Both the position numbers and the translations under genes were made by a program. A DNA stretch of 64,000 nt from Paeniglutamicibacter quisquiliarum (GTDB lineage: Bacteria > Actinomycetota > Actinomycetes > Actinomycetales > Micrococcaceae), in contig NZ_JAHRED010000001.1 of NCBI RefSeq assembly GCF_019084045.1, positions 727,053 to 791,052 on the forward strand, given 5' to 3'. Each line of letters starts with the position of its first letter. The first letter of the stretch is position 1. Positions 7,827 to 15,871 of this stretch are shown here, piece by piece. Under the pieces are notes generated by a model. It was not told where the DNA came from. It ran no database searches and saw nothing but the letters and a program-made list of their open reading frames with translations.

Positions 7827-9134
7827 CTAGCCGGCCCAGAGCGGCGAGATGGCCTTGTAAAGCTGCTGGACACCCAGGGAAATGAAGAGCAGGGCGGTGA
7901 TGCCCAGCAGGATGTTGGTGTGCAGCTTGTTGGACCAGACCTTGGGGATCCGCTTGCCGTTGAGCAGGCCCAGCAGCGTCAGTGCCAGGAACGGCATGAA
8001 CAGCGAGCCGAGCACGCCGTAGGCCAGGATCAGGCCGATCGGCTGGTCAAGCAGGAACAGGACCATCGGCGGGAAGGTGAGCCACAGGACGTAGAACTTG
8101 AAGTACTTGCCGCCCACGCGGGTGTCCTCGTGCCCGGATTCCTTGCCGCGGATGTTGCCCCAGAAGTCGGCGAACATCAGCGAGACGCCGTTCCATACCC
8201 CGATGATCGAGGAGAAGGATGCTGCCCAGAAGCCCACCAGGAACCCGGTGCCAACCACGTCGCCGTACTTCTCGTTGAGCACATTGGTCAGGTCGAGCAG
8301 GCCGGCATCGCCGGCACTCAGCGAGACGCCCGCGGCACGCACCACCTCGGCGCCGACAATCAGCATGGCAATGACGAAGATGCCGGTGATCACGTACGCC
8401 ATGGTGTTGTCGATGCGCATGACCTTCATCCACTTGGGCGTGTACCAGCCCTTCTCACGCAGCCAGTACCCGTAGGCCGCCAGGGTGATGGTGCCGCCGA
8501 CGCCGCCGGCCAGTGCCAGGGTGTAGACCAGGCCGCCGGAGGGGATGATGGGGATCAGGCCCTTGAACATCTCGGGGATGTTCGGCACGGCGATGATCGC
8601 CAGGCCGACCACGGTGACGAACATGATGCCCACCAGCACCGCGGTGATCTTCTCGAAGATCGCGTAGCGGCCGAACCAGACCATGGCGAAGCCGGCCAGT
8701 CCCATCAGGACCGCCCAGATCTTCAGGTCGATGGCCGGGAAAAGCGCTGCCAGCGGCATGGCCGCGGAGCTCATCGCGGTGGCGCCGTAGACGAAGCCCC
8801 AGATGATGATGTACGGGCCGAAGTACCAGGTGGTCCACCTGCCCAGGGACTTCCAGCCTTCGAAGATGGTCTTTCCGGTGGCCAGTGTGAAGCGTCCGGC
8901 GCCTTCGACCAGGATGATCTTCAGGATGACGCCGATGATCACCGCCCAGAGCAGGCCGTAGCCGTAGCGGGAGCCGGCCACCAGGGTGGCGACCATGTCG
9001 GCGGCGCCGACGCCGGTGGCCGCAACGACCAGGCCGGGGCCGACGATTTTCCATTTGGCGGGCTTGCCGCCGTCATCGTCGATGCGGTCGGCATGCGACA
9101 CCTTGACCGGCGGGACATTGTCTTGTGTTGGCAT
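7827..9134 (-). CDS. Nramp-family metal transporter lacking the canonical metal motif
   Basis: 435 residues with about 11 membrane helices. GPGLVVAATGVGAADMVATL (residues ~31-50) then AGSRYGYGLLWAV aligns by eye with the TM1-TM2 region of Nramp/MntH proteins. The DPGN metal-binding motif of TM1 is replaced by GVGAADM, and the TM6 MPH motif is not seen (LALAGGVGGTITLAAYGYWL occupies that region). It therefore belongs to a divergent Nramp branch whose substrate may not be Mn/Fe. The start at 9134 has GGAAAAATAGGC just upstream. The gene is monocistronic, with a terminator behind it. Confidence 0.8.
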   Translation of the reverse strand: MPTQDNVPPVKVSHADRIDDDGGKPAKWKIVGPGLVVAATGVGAADMVATLVAGSRYGYGLLWAVIIGVILKIILVEGAGRFTLATGKTIFEGWKSLGRWTTWYFGPYIIIWGFVYGATAMSSAAMPLAALFPAIDLKIWAVLMGLAGFAMVWFGRYAIFEKITAVLVGIMFVTVVGLAIIAVPNIPEMFKGLIPIIPSGGLVYTLALAGGVGGTITLAAYGYWLREKGWYTPKWMKVMRIDNTMAYVITGIFVIAMLIVGAEVVRAAGVSLSAGDAGLLDLTNVLNEKYGDVVGTGFLVGFWAASFSSIIGVWNGVSLMFADFWGNIRGKESGHEDTRVGGKYFKFYVLWLTFPPMVLFLLDQPIGLILAYGVLGSLFMPFLALTLLGLLNGKRIPKVWSNKLHTNILLGITALLFISLGVQQLYKAISPLWAG

Positions 9135-9536
9135 CAGCCTATTTTTCCTAACCCTTGTGGTTGCCGTATGTGCCTGGGATGTCTCCCGCGGGGCGGCACA
9201 TCCGGCACGATCCTGCGCATCCTCCGGGCCGGCACACTGCCCGTGGGACGCCCTGCGGCGGAAGACGTCCGCCGGTGGCGCAGGGGACCGGCCCGGTACG
9301 AGATCGCAGCGTTGCGGATCGATGTGGGCCAAGTCCCGTGCGAGAGTCTTGTCACAGACTAAGGTATAGGTGATCGTGCGCACACCCACGCTCATTTGCC
9401 TTTTCCTAACACTTTCTTAAGGAACCGTCCGGTGCGCCGTTTTGGCATTTTCTGCATCGACCTGCTTCGCGGCCGCATCGGCGGGCAGCACGCGGCGGGG
9501 GTTCATCCGCACGAACGGGGCGGCTAGGATCGCATC
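9135..9536. other. 402-bp divergent intergenic region
   Basis: This lies between the Nramp-like gene (leftward) and the S9 peptidase gene (rightward). I see no conserved ORF. The part near 9350-9420 is more AT-rich and holds CTAAGGTATAGGTGATC and TCCTAACACTTTCTTAAGGA, which could be promoter or metal-regulator half-sites (AGGT/TTAGG-type words), but no convincing full inverted repeat. The GC-rich middle shows nothing recognisable. Confidence 0.4.
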
Positions 9537-11498
9537 ATGGATACGCATTTGCCCTATGGCTCCTGGCCCTCGCCCATTACCGCCGGCCATGTTGCCGCCG
9601 GCACCACCCCGGTGGGCGGCGGGGCCTTTGTGGGGGAGGAGCTCTGGTGGCTTGAGGGCCGCCCGGCCGAGGGCGGGCGGCTGACGGTGCTGGCGCGGAA
9701 TGCCGCTTCCGGCGGGGAGACGCGCGAACTTCTCGCCGCCCCGTTCAATGTCCGCAGCCGCGTCAATGAATACGGCGGGGCGTCCTGGGCCGCCATTGAG
9801 GCCGGAGGGGGGCACCGCCTGGTGTTTGCCAACTTCGCCGACCAGCGCCTCTACGCCGTGGGCGCGCCCGGCGATACACCGGTACCGCTGACCCCCGCCA
9901 GCGCCGTGGCCGACGGGGATCCGCAATTGCGCTTCGCCGAGATCATCCCCGGCCCGACCGCGGAGTCGGTGCTGGCGATTTGCGAGGACCACCGCTCCGA
10001 ACTGCGCCGCTACATCGTCTCCATTCCGCTGGACGGCTCGGCGGCCGAGGACCCGTCTGCACTGGGGGAGGTCACGCCCTCCTCGCGCTTCGTGGCGGCG
10101 CCGCGGCTGAATCCCGCAGGCACCCGGATCAGCTGGATCTCGTGGGAGCACCCGCAGATGCCCTGGGACGGCACCGAGCTGCACGTGGCCGACCTCGAAT
10201 CCCTGGCCGCGCGCAACGACACCGTGCTTGCCGGCTCGACCACCGAATCGGTGCTGCAGCCCGAGTGGCTCGGCGACGACGAGCTGGTCTTCGTCTCGGA
10301 CCGCAGCGGCTGGTGGAACCCGTACCTGCACAGCCTGGCCAGCGGAACCCAGCGGCGGCTGTGCGAACTCGCCGAGGAATTCGCCGGACCCCTGTGGACG
10401 GTGGGGCAGACCTGGTACAAGGTGATCGACGCGGACACGCTGCTTGTCACCCACGGAACCCACGGCACCTCGCTGGCCCGGCTGGATGTGCCAAGCGGGA
10501 AGCTCGCGCAGCTGGTGCTTCCCTTCACCCGCATCTCGCCCTCGGCGCTGGAGGGAAACCGGCTGCTGGCCACCGCCACCTCGCTGGTGGAGGGGGACGG
10601 GCTGCGGCTCATCGACCTGGACACCCTCAAGACCCAAAACATCTCGCTGGCCCTGAAGGAACTTCCCGATCCCGAGGCGCTGCCCGGGGCCGAGGCCATG
10701 GAATTCAGCACGGACGACGGCTCGCGCGTCTACGCCCACGTGTATGAGCCGAAGCTGGGAAACCTTGCCGGACCGGAGGGGCAGCTGCCGCCCTACGTGG
10801 CCTTTGTCCACGGCGGGCCCACCGCCCAGGCCTTTGCCCAACTCTCGCTGTCCATCGCCTACTACACCTCCCGCGGGATCGGGGTGGTGGACGTGAACTA
10901 CGGCGGCTCCACCGGATTCGGCCGGGCCTACCGCGAGCGCCTGCGCGGTGCATGGGGCGTGGTCGACGTGCAGGACACCGTCGCGGTGCTCGAGGGCCTG
11001 GTCGCCGCCGGCATGGCCGATCCCCAGCGCCTTGCCATCGAGGGCGGGTCCGCCGGCGGCTGGACGGTGCTCAGCGCGCTGACCACCACCAAGACCTTTT
11101 CCGCCGGGATCTCCCGGTACGGGGTCTCGGACCTGGTGGGCCTGGTGCAGGACACCCACGACTTCGAATCCCGCTACATGGACTCGCTGGTCGGCCCCTA
11201 CCCCGAGGCCGCCGAGCTCTACGCCCAACGTGCGCCCATCAACCACGTGGATGCGATCAGCTGCCCGGTGCTGCTGCTGCAGGGCGACCAGGACAAGGTT
11301 GTGCCCCCGGCCCAGTCCCAGGTGGTGGCCGACGCGCTGGCGGCCAACGGCATCCCGCACGCCTACGTGCTCTTCAAGGGCGAGCAGCATGGCTTCCGCC
11401 GAGCCGAAAACATCGCCACGGCGCTGGAGACCTCGCTGGCATTCTATGCCGCGGTCTTCGGCTTCGAGGCAGACGTTCCGGTGCTCCACCTGAGCTAA
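9537..11498 (+). CDS. S9 family prolyl-oligopeptidase-type serine peptidase
   Basis: 653 residues. An N-terminal beta-propeller of WD/PD40-like strands (residues ~20-370, with DELVFVSDRSGWWNPYLHSL) precedes an alpha/beta hydrolase domain. The catalytic serine is in EGGSAGGW near residue 504, the acid in LQGDQDKVVPP near 585 and the histidine in GEQHGFRRAEN near 617. This is the acylaminoacyl-peptidase / dipeptidyl-peptidase group; there is no signal peptide, so it acts on peptides in the cytoplasm. The start ATG at 9537 follows GGGGCGGCTAGGA. It is followed at 60 bp by an oxidoreductase gene that may be co-transcribed. Confidence 0.88.
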   Translation: MDTHLPYGSWPSPITAGHVAAGTTPVGGGAFVGEELWWLEGRPAEGGRLTVLARNAASGGETRELLAAPFNVRSRVNEYGGASWAAIEAGGGHRLVFANFADQRLYAVGAPGDTPVPLTPASAVADGDPQLRFAEIIPGPTAESVLAICEDHRSELRRYIVSIPLDGSAAEDPSALGEVTPSSRFVAAPRLNPAGTRISWISWEHPQMPWDGTELHVADLESLAARNDTVLAGSTTESVLQPEWLGDDELVFVSDRSGWWNPYLHSLASGTQRRLCELAEEFAGPLWTVGQTWYKVIDADTLLVTHGTHGTSLARLDVPSGKLAQLVLPFTRISPSALEGNRLLATATSLVEGDGLRLIDLDTLKTQNISLALKELPDPEALPGAEAMEFSTDDGSRVYAHVYEPKLGNLAGPEGQLPPYVAFVHGGPTAQAFAQLSLSIAYYTSRGIGVVDVNYGGSTGFGRAYRERLRGAWGVVDVQDTVAVLEGLVAAGMADPQRLAIEGGSAGGWTVLSALTTTKTFSAGISRYGVSDLVGLVQDTHDFESRYMDSLVGPYPEAAELYAQRAPINHVDAISCPVLLLQGDQDKVVPPAQSQVVADALAANGIPHAYVLFKGEQHGFRRAENIATALETSLAFYAAVFGFEADVPVLHLS

Positions 11499-11557
11499 CC
11501 GCAGACAAGTCCCCGCCGCCGATGTTCCCCCAGGGCAGGAATGAACCAGGAGAGCAG

Positions 11558-12946
11558 ATGACCACCAACGGAAACGTGTCGTTTTGGCATGCCGCCGACG
11601 GGCTGCCCGCGCCGCGCCCGGCGCTCGCCGGGGACCTGGACGTCGATGTGGCGATCGTGGGTGCCGGGTACACGGGGCTGTGGACCGCCTACTACCTGGC
11701 GAAGGCCGACCCGGCGCTGCGCATCGCGGTGCTGGAGGCGCGCTTCGCCGGCTTCGGGGCCTCCGGGCGCAACGGCGGCTGGCTGGCCAACACCATCACC
11801 GGCGGCCGCGATGGCTACGTGAAGTCGCACGGCCGGGCCGTGGTGGGGGAATTCCAACGCATGCTCAACGAGTCCATCGACGAGGTCATTGCCGTTGCCG
11901 CCGCCGAGGGCATCGATGCGCACATCGTCAAGGGCGGGGAACTGCTGGTTGCCCGCAACCCCGCCCAACTGGCCCGGCTCGAGCTCCTGGCCGCCGGGGA
12001 AGCGAAATGGCCGGAGGACGACGCGGTGCGCCTGGGCGCGGCCGAGACCCGGGACCGAATCAACGTCGCCGGTGCCCTGGGTGCCCTGCACATCCCGCAT
12101 TGCGCGCGGATCCACCCGGCCAGGCTGGTGCGCGGACTGGCGCTGGCGGTGGAACGCCTCGGCGTGGCGATCCACGAAAACACGCTGGTCACCGAGATCC
12201 GGGCCGGCGGGCAGGGAATACCCGCAACCGCGGTGACCGAACGCGGAACCGTCAGCGCCGCCCACGTCCTGCGGGCCACCGAGGGGTTCACCGCGAACCT
12301 TCCGGCGTCTCACCGCGACTGGCTGCCGATGAACTCCTCCATGATCGTCACCGAGCCGCTGGAAGCGGCAACCTGGGCGGGGATCGGCTGGGACGGATGC
12401 GAGACCCTCGAGGACCTGGCCCACGCCTACGTCTACCTGCAGCGCACACACGACGGCCGCATTGCCCTCGGCGGCCGCGGGGTGCCCTACCGCTACGGGT
12501 CGCGCACCGACATGGACGGGGCAACGCAGCGAAAGACCATCAAGACCCTGACGGGCATCCTGCACTCGATGTTCCCCGCCGCCGCGGGCGGCAAAATCGA
12601 CCACGCATGGTCCGGGGTGCTGGGGGTGCCGCGCGACTGGAAGGCAACCGTCAACCACGACCCGGCCACCGGGCTCGGCTTTGCCGGGGGATATGTGGGC
12701 ACCGGGGTCACCGCCGCCAACCTGGCCGGCCGGACCCTCACCGACCTGGTCCTGGGCCGCGAGTCCCGGGCCACCGCCATGCCGTGGGTCAACCGCAGGG
12801 TGCGCCGCTGGGAACCCGAGCCGCTGCGCTGGATCGCCGTCCAGGCGATGTACGCGATGTACCACCGCGCCGACCGGCAGGAAGCCGGCGGCCGGGCCAC
12901 CACCTCGCCGCTGGCCGTGATCGCGGACAGGATCTCCGGGCGATAG
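11558..12946 (+). CDS. FAD-dependent amine-oxidase-like (DAO fold) oxidoreductase
   Basis: 462 residues. The dinucleotide motif VAIVGAGYTGLWTAYYLAKA (residues ~29-48) is followed by ASGRNGGW, the loop seen in the gamma-glutamylputrescine oxidase (PuuB) / DadA-type DAO family. GVLGVPRDW and GGYVGTGVTAANLAGRTL are the C-terminal FAD-binding elements. It likely oxidises an amine or N-methyl amino acid in the cytoplasm; the substrate is not readable. The ATG at 11558 has AGGAGAGCAG in front. Upstream in-frame ORF sequence is antisense-like shadow of the peptidase gene. Confidence 0.83.
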   Translation: MTTNGNVSFWHAADGLPAPRPALAGDLDVDVAIVGAGYTGLWTAYYLAKADPALRIAVLEARFAGFGASGRNGGWLANTITGGRDGYVKSHGRAVVGEFQRMLNESIDEVIAVAAAEGIDAHIVKGGELLVARNPAQLARLELLAAGEAKWPEDDAVRLGAAETRDRINVAGALGALHIPHCARIHPARLVRGLALAVERLGVAIHENTLVTEIRAGGQGIPATAVTERGTVSAAHVLRATEGFTANLPASHRDWLPMNSSMIVTEPLEAATWAGIGWDGCETLEDLAHAYVYLQRTHDGRIALGGRGVPYRYGSRTDMDGATQRKTIKTLTGILHSMFPAAAGGKIDHAWSGVLGVPRDWKATVNHDPATGLGFAGGYVGTGVTAANLAGRTLTDLVLGRESRATAMPWVNRRVRRWEPEPLRWIAVQAMYAMYHRADRQEAGGRATTSPLAVIADRISGR

Positions 12947-12973
12947 CCCGGCACCGGAACCCAGGACAGCACA

Positions 12974-13034
12974 GGGCGGGAGCCCGCGAGCCGGGGAACC
13001 TACGTGTTCCGATCCGTCCGCGAGCGTCCCGCCC
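12974..13034. terminator. terminator-like hairpin between convergent genes
   Basis: GGGCGGGA at 12974-12981 pairs with TCCCGCCC at 13027-13034, with an inner GGAAC/GTTCC helix at 12995-13010. There is no T-run, so its action as an intrinsic terminator is uncertain, but it sits exactly between the convergent oxidoreductase and transporter genes. Confidence 0.4.
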
Positions 13035-13059
13035 GGTTCATTGAAGGAGGGGCGTGGGG

Positions 13060-14403
13060 TTAGTCCCGGGCCGCCTCGCGCTCCACGTCGAGCGCGACTG
13101 CCGGGGTCTCGGCGATCCGCTTCGGGATCAGCGACACCGCAACCGCTGCGATGACCCCGACGATGGCGAAGAAGACGAAGTTGAACTCGAAGCTCAACCC
13201 GGTCGAGGCGATCCAGCCGCCGATGATCGGGCCGGAGATGGCGCCGATGCGGGCGAACGACAGCGCCCACCCGGTGGCGGTGCCGCGCTGGGCCGGCGGG
13301 TAGTAGTCGGCGATGTAGCCGGTGAGCACCAGCGAGGTGGAGATCGATCCGATGCCGGCAAACGCCACGAAGCAGAGGTTGACGAACATGGTGTTCGGGA
13401 ACATCAGCAACAGGATGCCGCCGGCGCCGAGCAGGTAGAAGAGCACCAGGATGGTCTTCTGCCCGTACTTGTCTGCCAGGTAGCCCAGGACCAGGCCGCC
13501 GATGGCCGAGGCCAGGGAGAACACGAGCAGGAAGGCCAGGGAGGATCCCAGGTCGTAGCCGGCCTTGCGCATGATCTGCGGCAACCAGGTGTTCAGCCCG
13601 TAGACCAGCACCATCCCGCAGAACAACGAGATCCAGAAGAACACCGTGGAGCGCAGGTATTTCCCGGAGAACATGGCACCCATGACCTCGCGCCAGGGGA
13701 TGCGCCGGCCCGGGTTGGCAGGTGCCACCGGGCGGTAGTCGCGCACGTTCAGCTTCGCGGCCAGGGCCTTGGCCTCGGGAATCCGGCCCTTGGCCACGAG
13801 GTATTCAAGGGACTCGGGAACGAGCCAGGCGACCACGGGAAGAATCAGCACCGGAAGCGTGCCCACGGCGATCACCCAGCGCCAGCCGAGGGTCGGCAAC
13901 AGTGCCATGGCCACCATGGCCGCCGCCACGATGCCCAGCGAATAGCCGGAATACATGATGCCGTAGTTCAGCGAGCGCTTCTTGGGGGCCGAGTATTCAA
14001 TGGTCAGTGCCGCGGCAACCGGGATGATCCCGCCCATGCCCAGGCCGCCCAGGAAACGGAAGAAGCCAAACATCTCCGGCGTCGGAGCCAGGGCGGCGCC
14101 GGCCTGGGTAATGGTGAAGATCGCCATCGAGAGCAGGAGCATCCTGCGCCGGCCGATGATGTCGCTGAGGGTGCCGATGAACAGGGCCCCGAAAAGCATC
14201 CCGACCAAGGCGTAGGCACCCAACCCGCCAAGCTGAAGTGGGGTCAGCGACCATTCCTGGTATTCCGCCAACGCAGGGAGGACCGCGCCGAGCACGCCCA
14301 CGTCGTACCCTTCGGCCAAGATGGCCAGCCAACAGGCAAAGAGGACCACCGAGGTGGTGCGTTTGGGGATGTTCCAGTCGGTGCTGGCTTGTGTTGACGC
14401 CAT
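13060..14403 (-). CDS. aromatic acid:H+ symporter family (AAHS) MFS transporter
   Basis: 447 residues with 12 membrane helices. The first helix carries LAILAEGYDVGVLGAVLPAL, the variant of the D-G-Y-D motif seen in PcaK/BenK/GenK-type importers, and GTLSDIIGRRRMLLLSM is the TM2-TM3 motif A. The family imports benzoate-type acids with protons. It is divergent from the thioesterase/hydrolase/ThDP operon and lies at the edge of the aromatic island, so it is the natural uptake gene for the island's substrate. GAGGAGCCCCAAGC provides a good ribosome binding site for the ATG at 14403. Confidence 0.85.
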   Translation of the reverse strand: MASTQASTDWNIPKRTTSVVLFACWLAILAEGYDVGVLGAVLPALAEYQEWSLTPLQLGGLGAYALVGMLFGALFIGTLSDIIGRRRMLLLSMAIFTITQAGAALAPTPEMFGFFRFLGGLGMGGIIPVAAALTIEYSAPKKRSLNYGIMYSGYSLGIVAAAMVAMALLPTLGWRWVIAVGTLPVLILPVVAWLVPESLEYLVAKGRIPEAKALAAKLNVRDYRPVAPANPGRRIPWREVMGAMFSGKYLRSTVFFWISLFCGMVLVYGLNTWLPQIMRKAGYDLGSSLAFLLVFSLASAIGGLVLGYLADKYGQKTILVLFYLLGAGGILLLMFPNTMFVNLCFVAFAGIGSISTSLVLTGYIADYYPPAQRGTATGWALSFARIGAISGPIIGGWIASTGLSFEFNFVFFAIVGVIAAVAVSLIPKRIAETPAVALDVEREAARD

Positions 14404-14473
14404 GCTTGGGGCTCCTCGTCAATAAGGGTGCGAGTGGTGCAGGTGGTGGATCAACGAATGCTTGTATTATGTC

Positions 14474-14496
14474 GTTAAGGTGACGTGCGTAACAAT
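14474..14496. promoter_or_regulatory. candidate PaaX-type operator in a divergent promoter region
   Basis: GTTA (14474-14477) and TAAC (14490-14493) bracket GTGACGTGCGTAACA, whose reverse complement TGTTACGCACGTCAC matches 11 of 15 bases of TGTAACACGCATCAC at 24192-24206 in the other divergent promoter region of the island. Sharing between the island's two promoter regions suggests a common regulator, most likely the PaaX protein at 24803-25684. The match is by eye only. Confidence 0.3.
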
Positions 14497-14519
14497 AGTT
14501 GAATGGAGAATTCTTAGCG

Positions 14520-15011
14520 ATGGTCAACGAAATTGAGGAACGTGTCGATGCCGGAGCGGCCGACGTCGCTCGACTGGTGGAGGATTTCCTGGCAGGGAAA
14601 ATCCGGGGCGCCTCCCTGGAGCGCACCATCGAGTGGGTTGACACCGACGCCGCCGGGCATCAGCACAACTCCGCGATCATGCGCTTCGTCGAGGCCGCCG
14701 AGGCCAGGCTCTTCCGGTTGCTCGGGGCCACCTCGTACTTTGGCATTGCACCCCGGGTCCGCCACGAAATCGATTACCGCGCAAAACTCTACTTCGGGCA
14801 GCAAGTCAGCGCCGCAATCGCGATCGAACATGTCGGCACGAGCTCCATGGCGTTCGTGTTCAAGGTCTGGGGACACCCGCACGAGGGGCGGGAACCCGTG
14901 TTGGCGGCCGAGGGCCGCTTCGTCACCGTCTGCGTGCCGCAGGGTGCCGAGGAATCCGCTCCCTGGCCCGAAACGATCCTCACCGCGATCGCGTCAAAAT
15001 CCACCATCTGA
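14520..15011 (+). CDS. hotdog-fold acyl-CoA thioesterase (4HBT/FadM type)
   Basis: 163 residues. EWVDTDAAGHQHNSAIMRFVE (residues ~38-58) is the catalytic Asp segment of 4-hydroxybenzoyl-CoA thioesterase/YbgC-type single hotdog proteins, with the unusual variant HQHN for the more common HVNN. I chose the ATG at 14520 because GGAGAA lies 10-12 bases upstream; an in-frame TTG at 14499 lacks one. First gene of a three-gene operon with the isatin-hydrolase-like and ThDP genes. It may release CoA from an aromatic or ring-opened acyl-CoA made by the ligase/monooxygenase system, or prevent CoA depletion. Confidence 0.82.
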   Translation: MVNEIEERVDAGAADVARLVEDFLAGKIRGASLERTIEWVDTDAAGHQHNSAIMRFVEAAEARLFRLLGATSYFGIAPRVRHEIDYRAKLYFGQQVSAAIAIEHVGTSSMAFVFKVWGHPHEGREPVLAAEGRFVTVCVPQGAEESAPWPETILTAIASKSTI

Positions 15012-15088
15012 GCAGGACTTATACGCGGGACAAGTTCGCTGGTAGCCTGACCGCAATCAACCACCCCCCAACCGCTTGGAGCCCCGCC

Positions 15089-15871
15089 TTGAGTCCCGTA
15101 CAGAACATGCTTTCCTCGCTTGCCGCGGGATCGACGGAGGTCTTCGACCTGACCGCGCCGCTTTCTTCCCGCACGCCGACGCTGGTGCTGCCCGAACCGT
15201 TCTCCAACCTCATCGACTTCAGCATCGAGGAAGTGTCGGCCTACAACGAGAGCGGCCCGCTGTGGAAGCACCACAACATCCACACCGGCGAACACATCGG
15301 CACGCACCTTGATGCACCCATCCACTGGGTGTCGGGGCGCGGTGGCAAGGACGTTTCCCAGCTGGATCCCGCCCGGCTGGTCGGCCCGGCCGTGGTTTTG
15401 GACTTCAGCGCCGAGGCGGAGGCGGACCCGAATTTCCTCATCGACGTTGCGCACCTGGTCGCCTGGCAAGAGGAGCACGGACCCTTCCCGGCCAATGCGT
15501 GGCTGCTCTTCCGCACCGGATGGGACCGGTACGACCACGACCCACAGGCCTTCCTGAACCTCGACGACAACGGATCGAACACCCCCGGATTCACCGCCGC
15601 ATGCGCCCGGTGGCTCGCCGAGGAACTGGATATCTCCGGCGTCGGGGTCGAGACGGTCGGCATCGATGCCGGCAACGCGGCAGCTCAGGATCCGCCCTTC
15701 CCCATGCACCACTTCCTGCTCGGGGCCGACAAGTACGGCATCACCTCGCTGAAGAACCTCGACAAGCTGCCCCCGCACGGGGCCATGGTCGTGGTCGCCC
15801 CGCTGCCGATCGTCGGCGGTACCGGCGCACCGACCCGCGTGCTGGCCATTGCGGCGGGAGTCGGGGCATGA
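15089..15871 (+). CDS. cyclase-family metal hydrolase, isatin hydrolase-like
   Basis: 260 residues. The cyclase-family metal motif is EHIGTHLDAPIHW (residues 68-80), giving the metal ligands H69, H73 and D75 and the catalytic H79. Length and several blocks (SAEAEADPNFL, GIDAGNAAAQDPPFPMHH, SLKNLDKLPPHGA, GGTGAPTRVLAI) agree, from memory, much better with bacterial isatin hydrolase (isatin to isatinate, Mn-dependent) than with kynurenine formamidase, which is about 50 residues shorter. The start is a TTG at 15089 with TTGGAG seven bases ahead; a downstream ATG (15107) is the alternative. It overlaps the ThDP gene by ATGA, so the two products should work in sequence. Confidence 0.82.
   Translation: MSPVQNMLSSLAAGSTEVFDLTAPLSSRTPTLVLPEPFSNLIDFSIEEVSAYNESGPLWKHHNIHTGEHIGTHLDAPIHWVSGRGGKDVSQLDPARLVGPAVVLDFSAEAEADPNFLIDVAHLVAWQEEHGPFPANAWLLFRTGWDRYDHDPQAFLNLDDNGSNTPGFTAACARWLAEELDISGVGVETVGIDAGNAAAQDPPFPMHHFLLGADKYGITSLKNLDKLPPHGAMVVVAPLPIVGGTGAPTRVLAIAAGVGA

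Noticed and set aside
9417..11489. Long leftward open frame antisense to the S9 peptidase gene
   Set aside because: GC-rich shadow: Gly/Gln/His/Val-rich with no domain, while the plus-strand frame has a full catalytic triad and a conserved fold.
15089..15871. Kynurenine formamidase (KynB)
   Set aside because: Same metal motif, but the protein is about 50 residues longer and the surrounding blocks fit isatin hydrolase better; no kynureninase or tryptophan dioxygenase gene is near.
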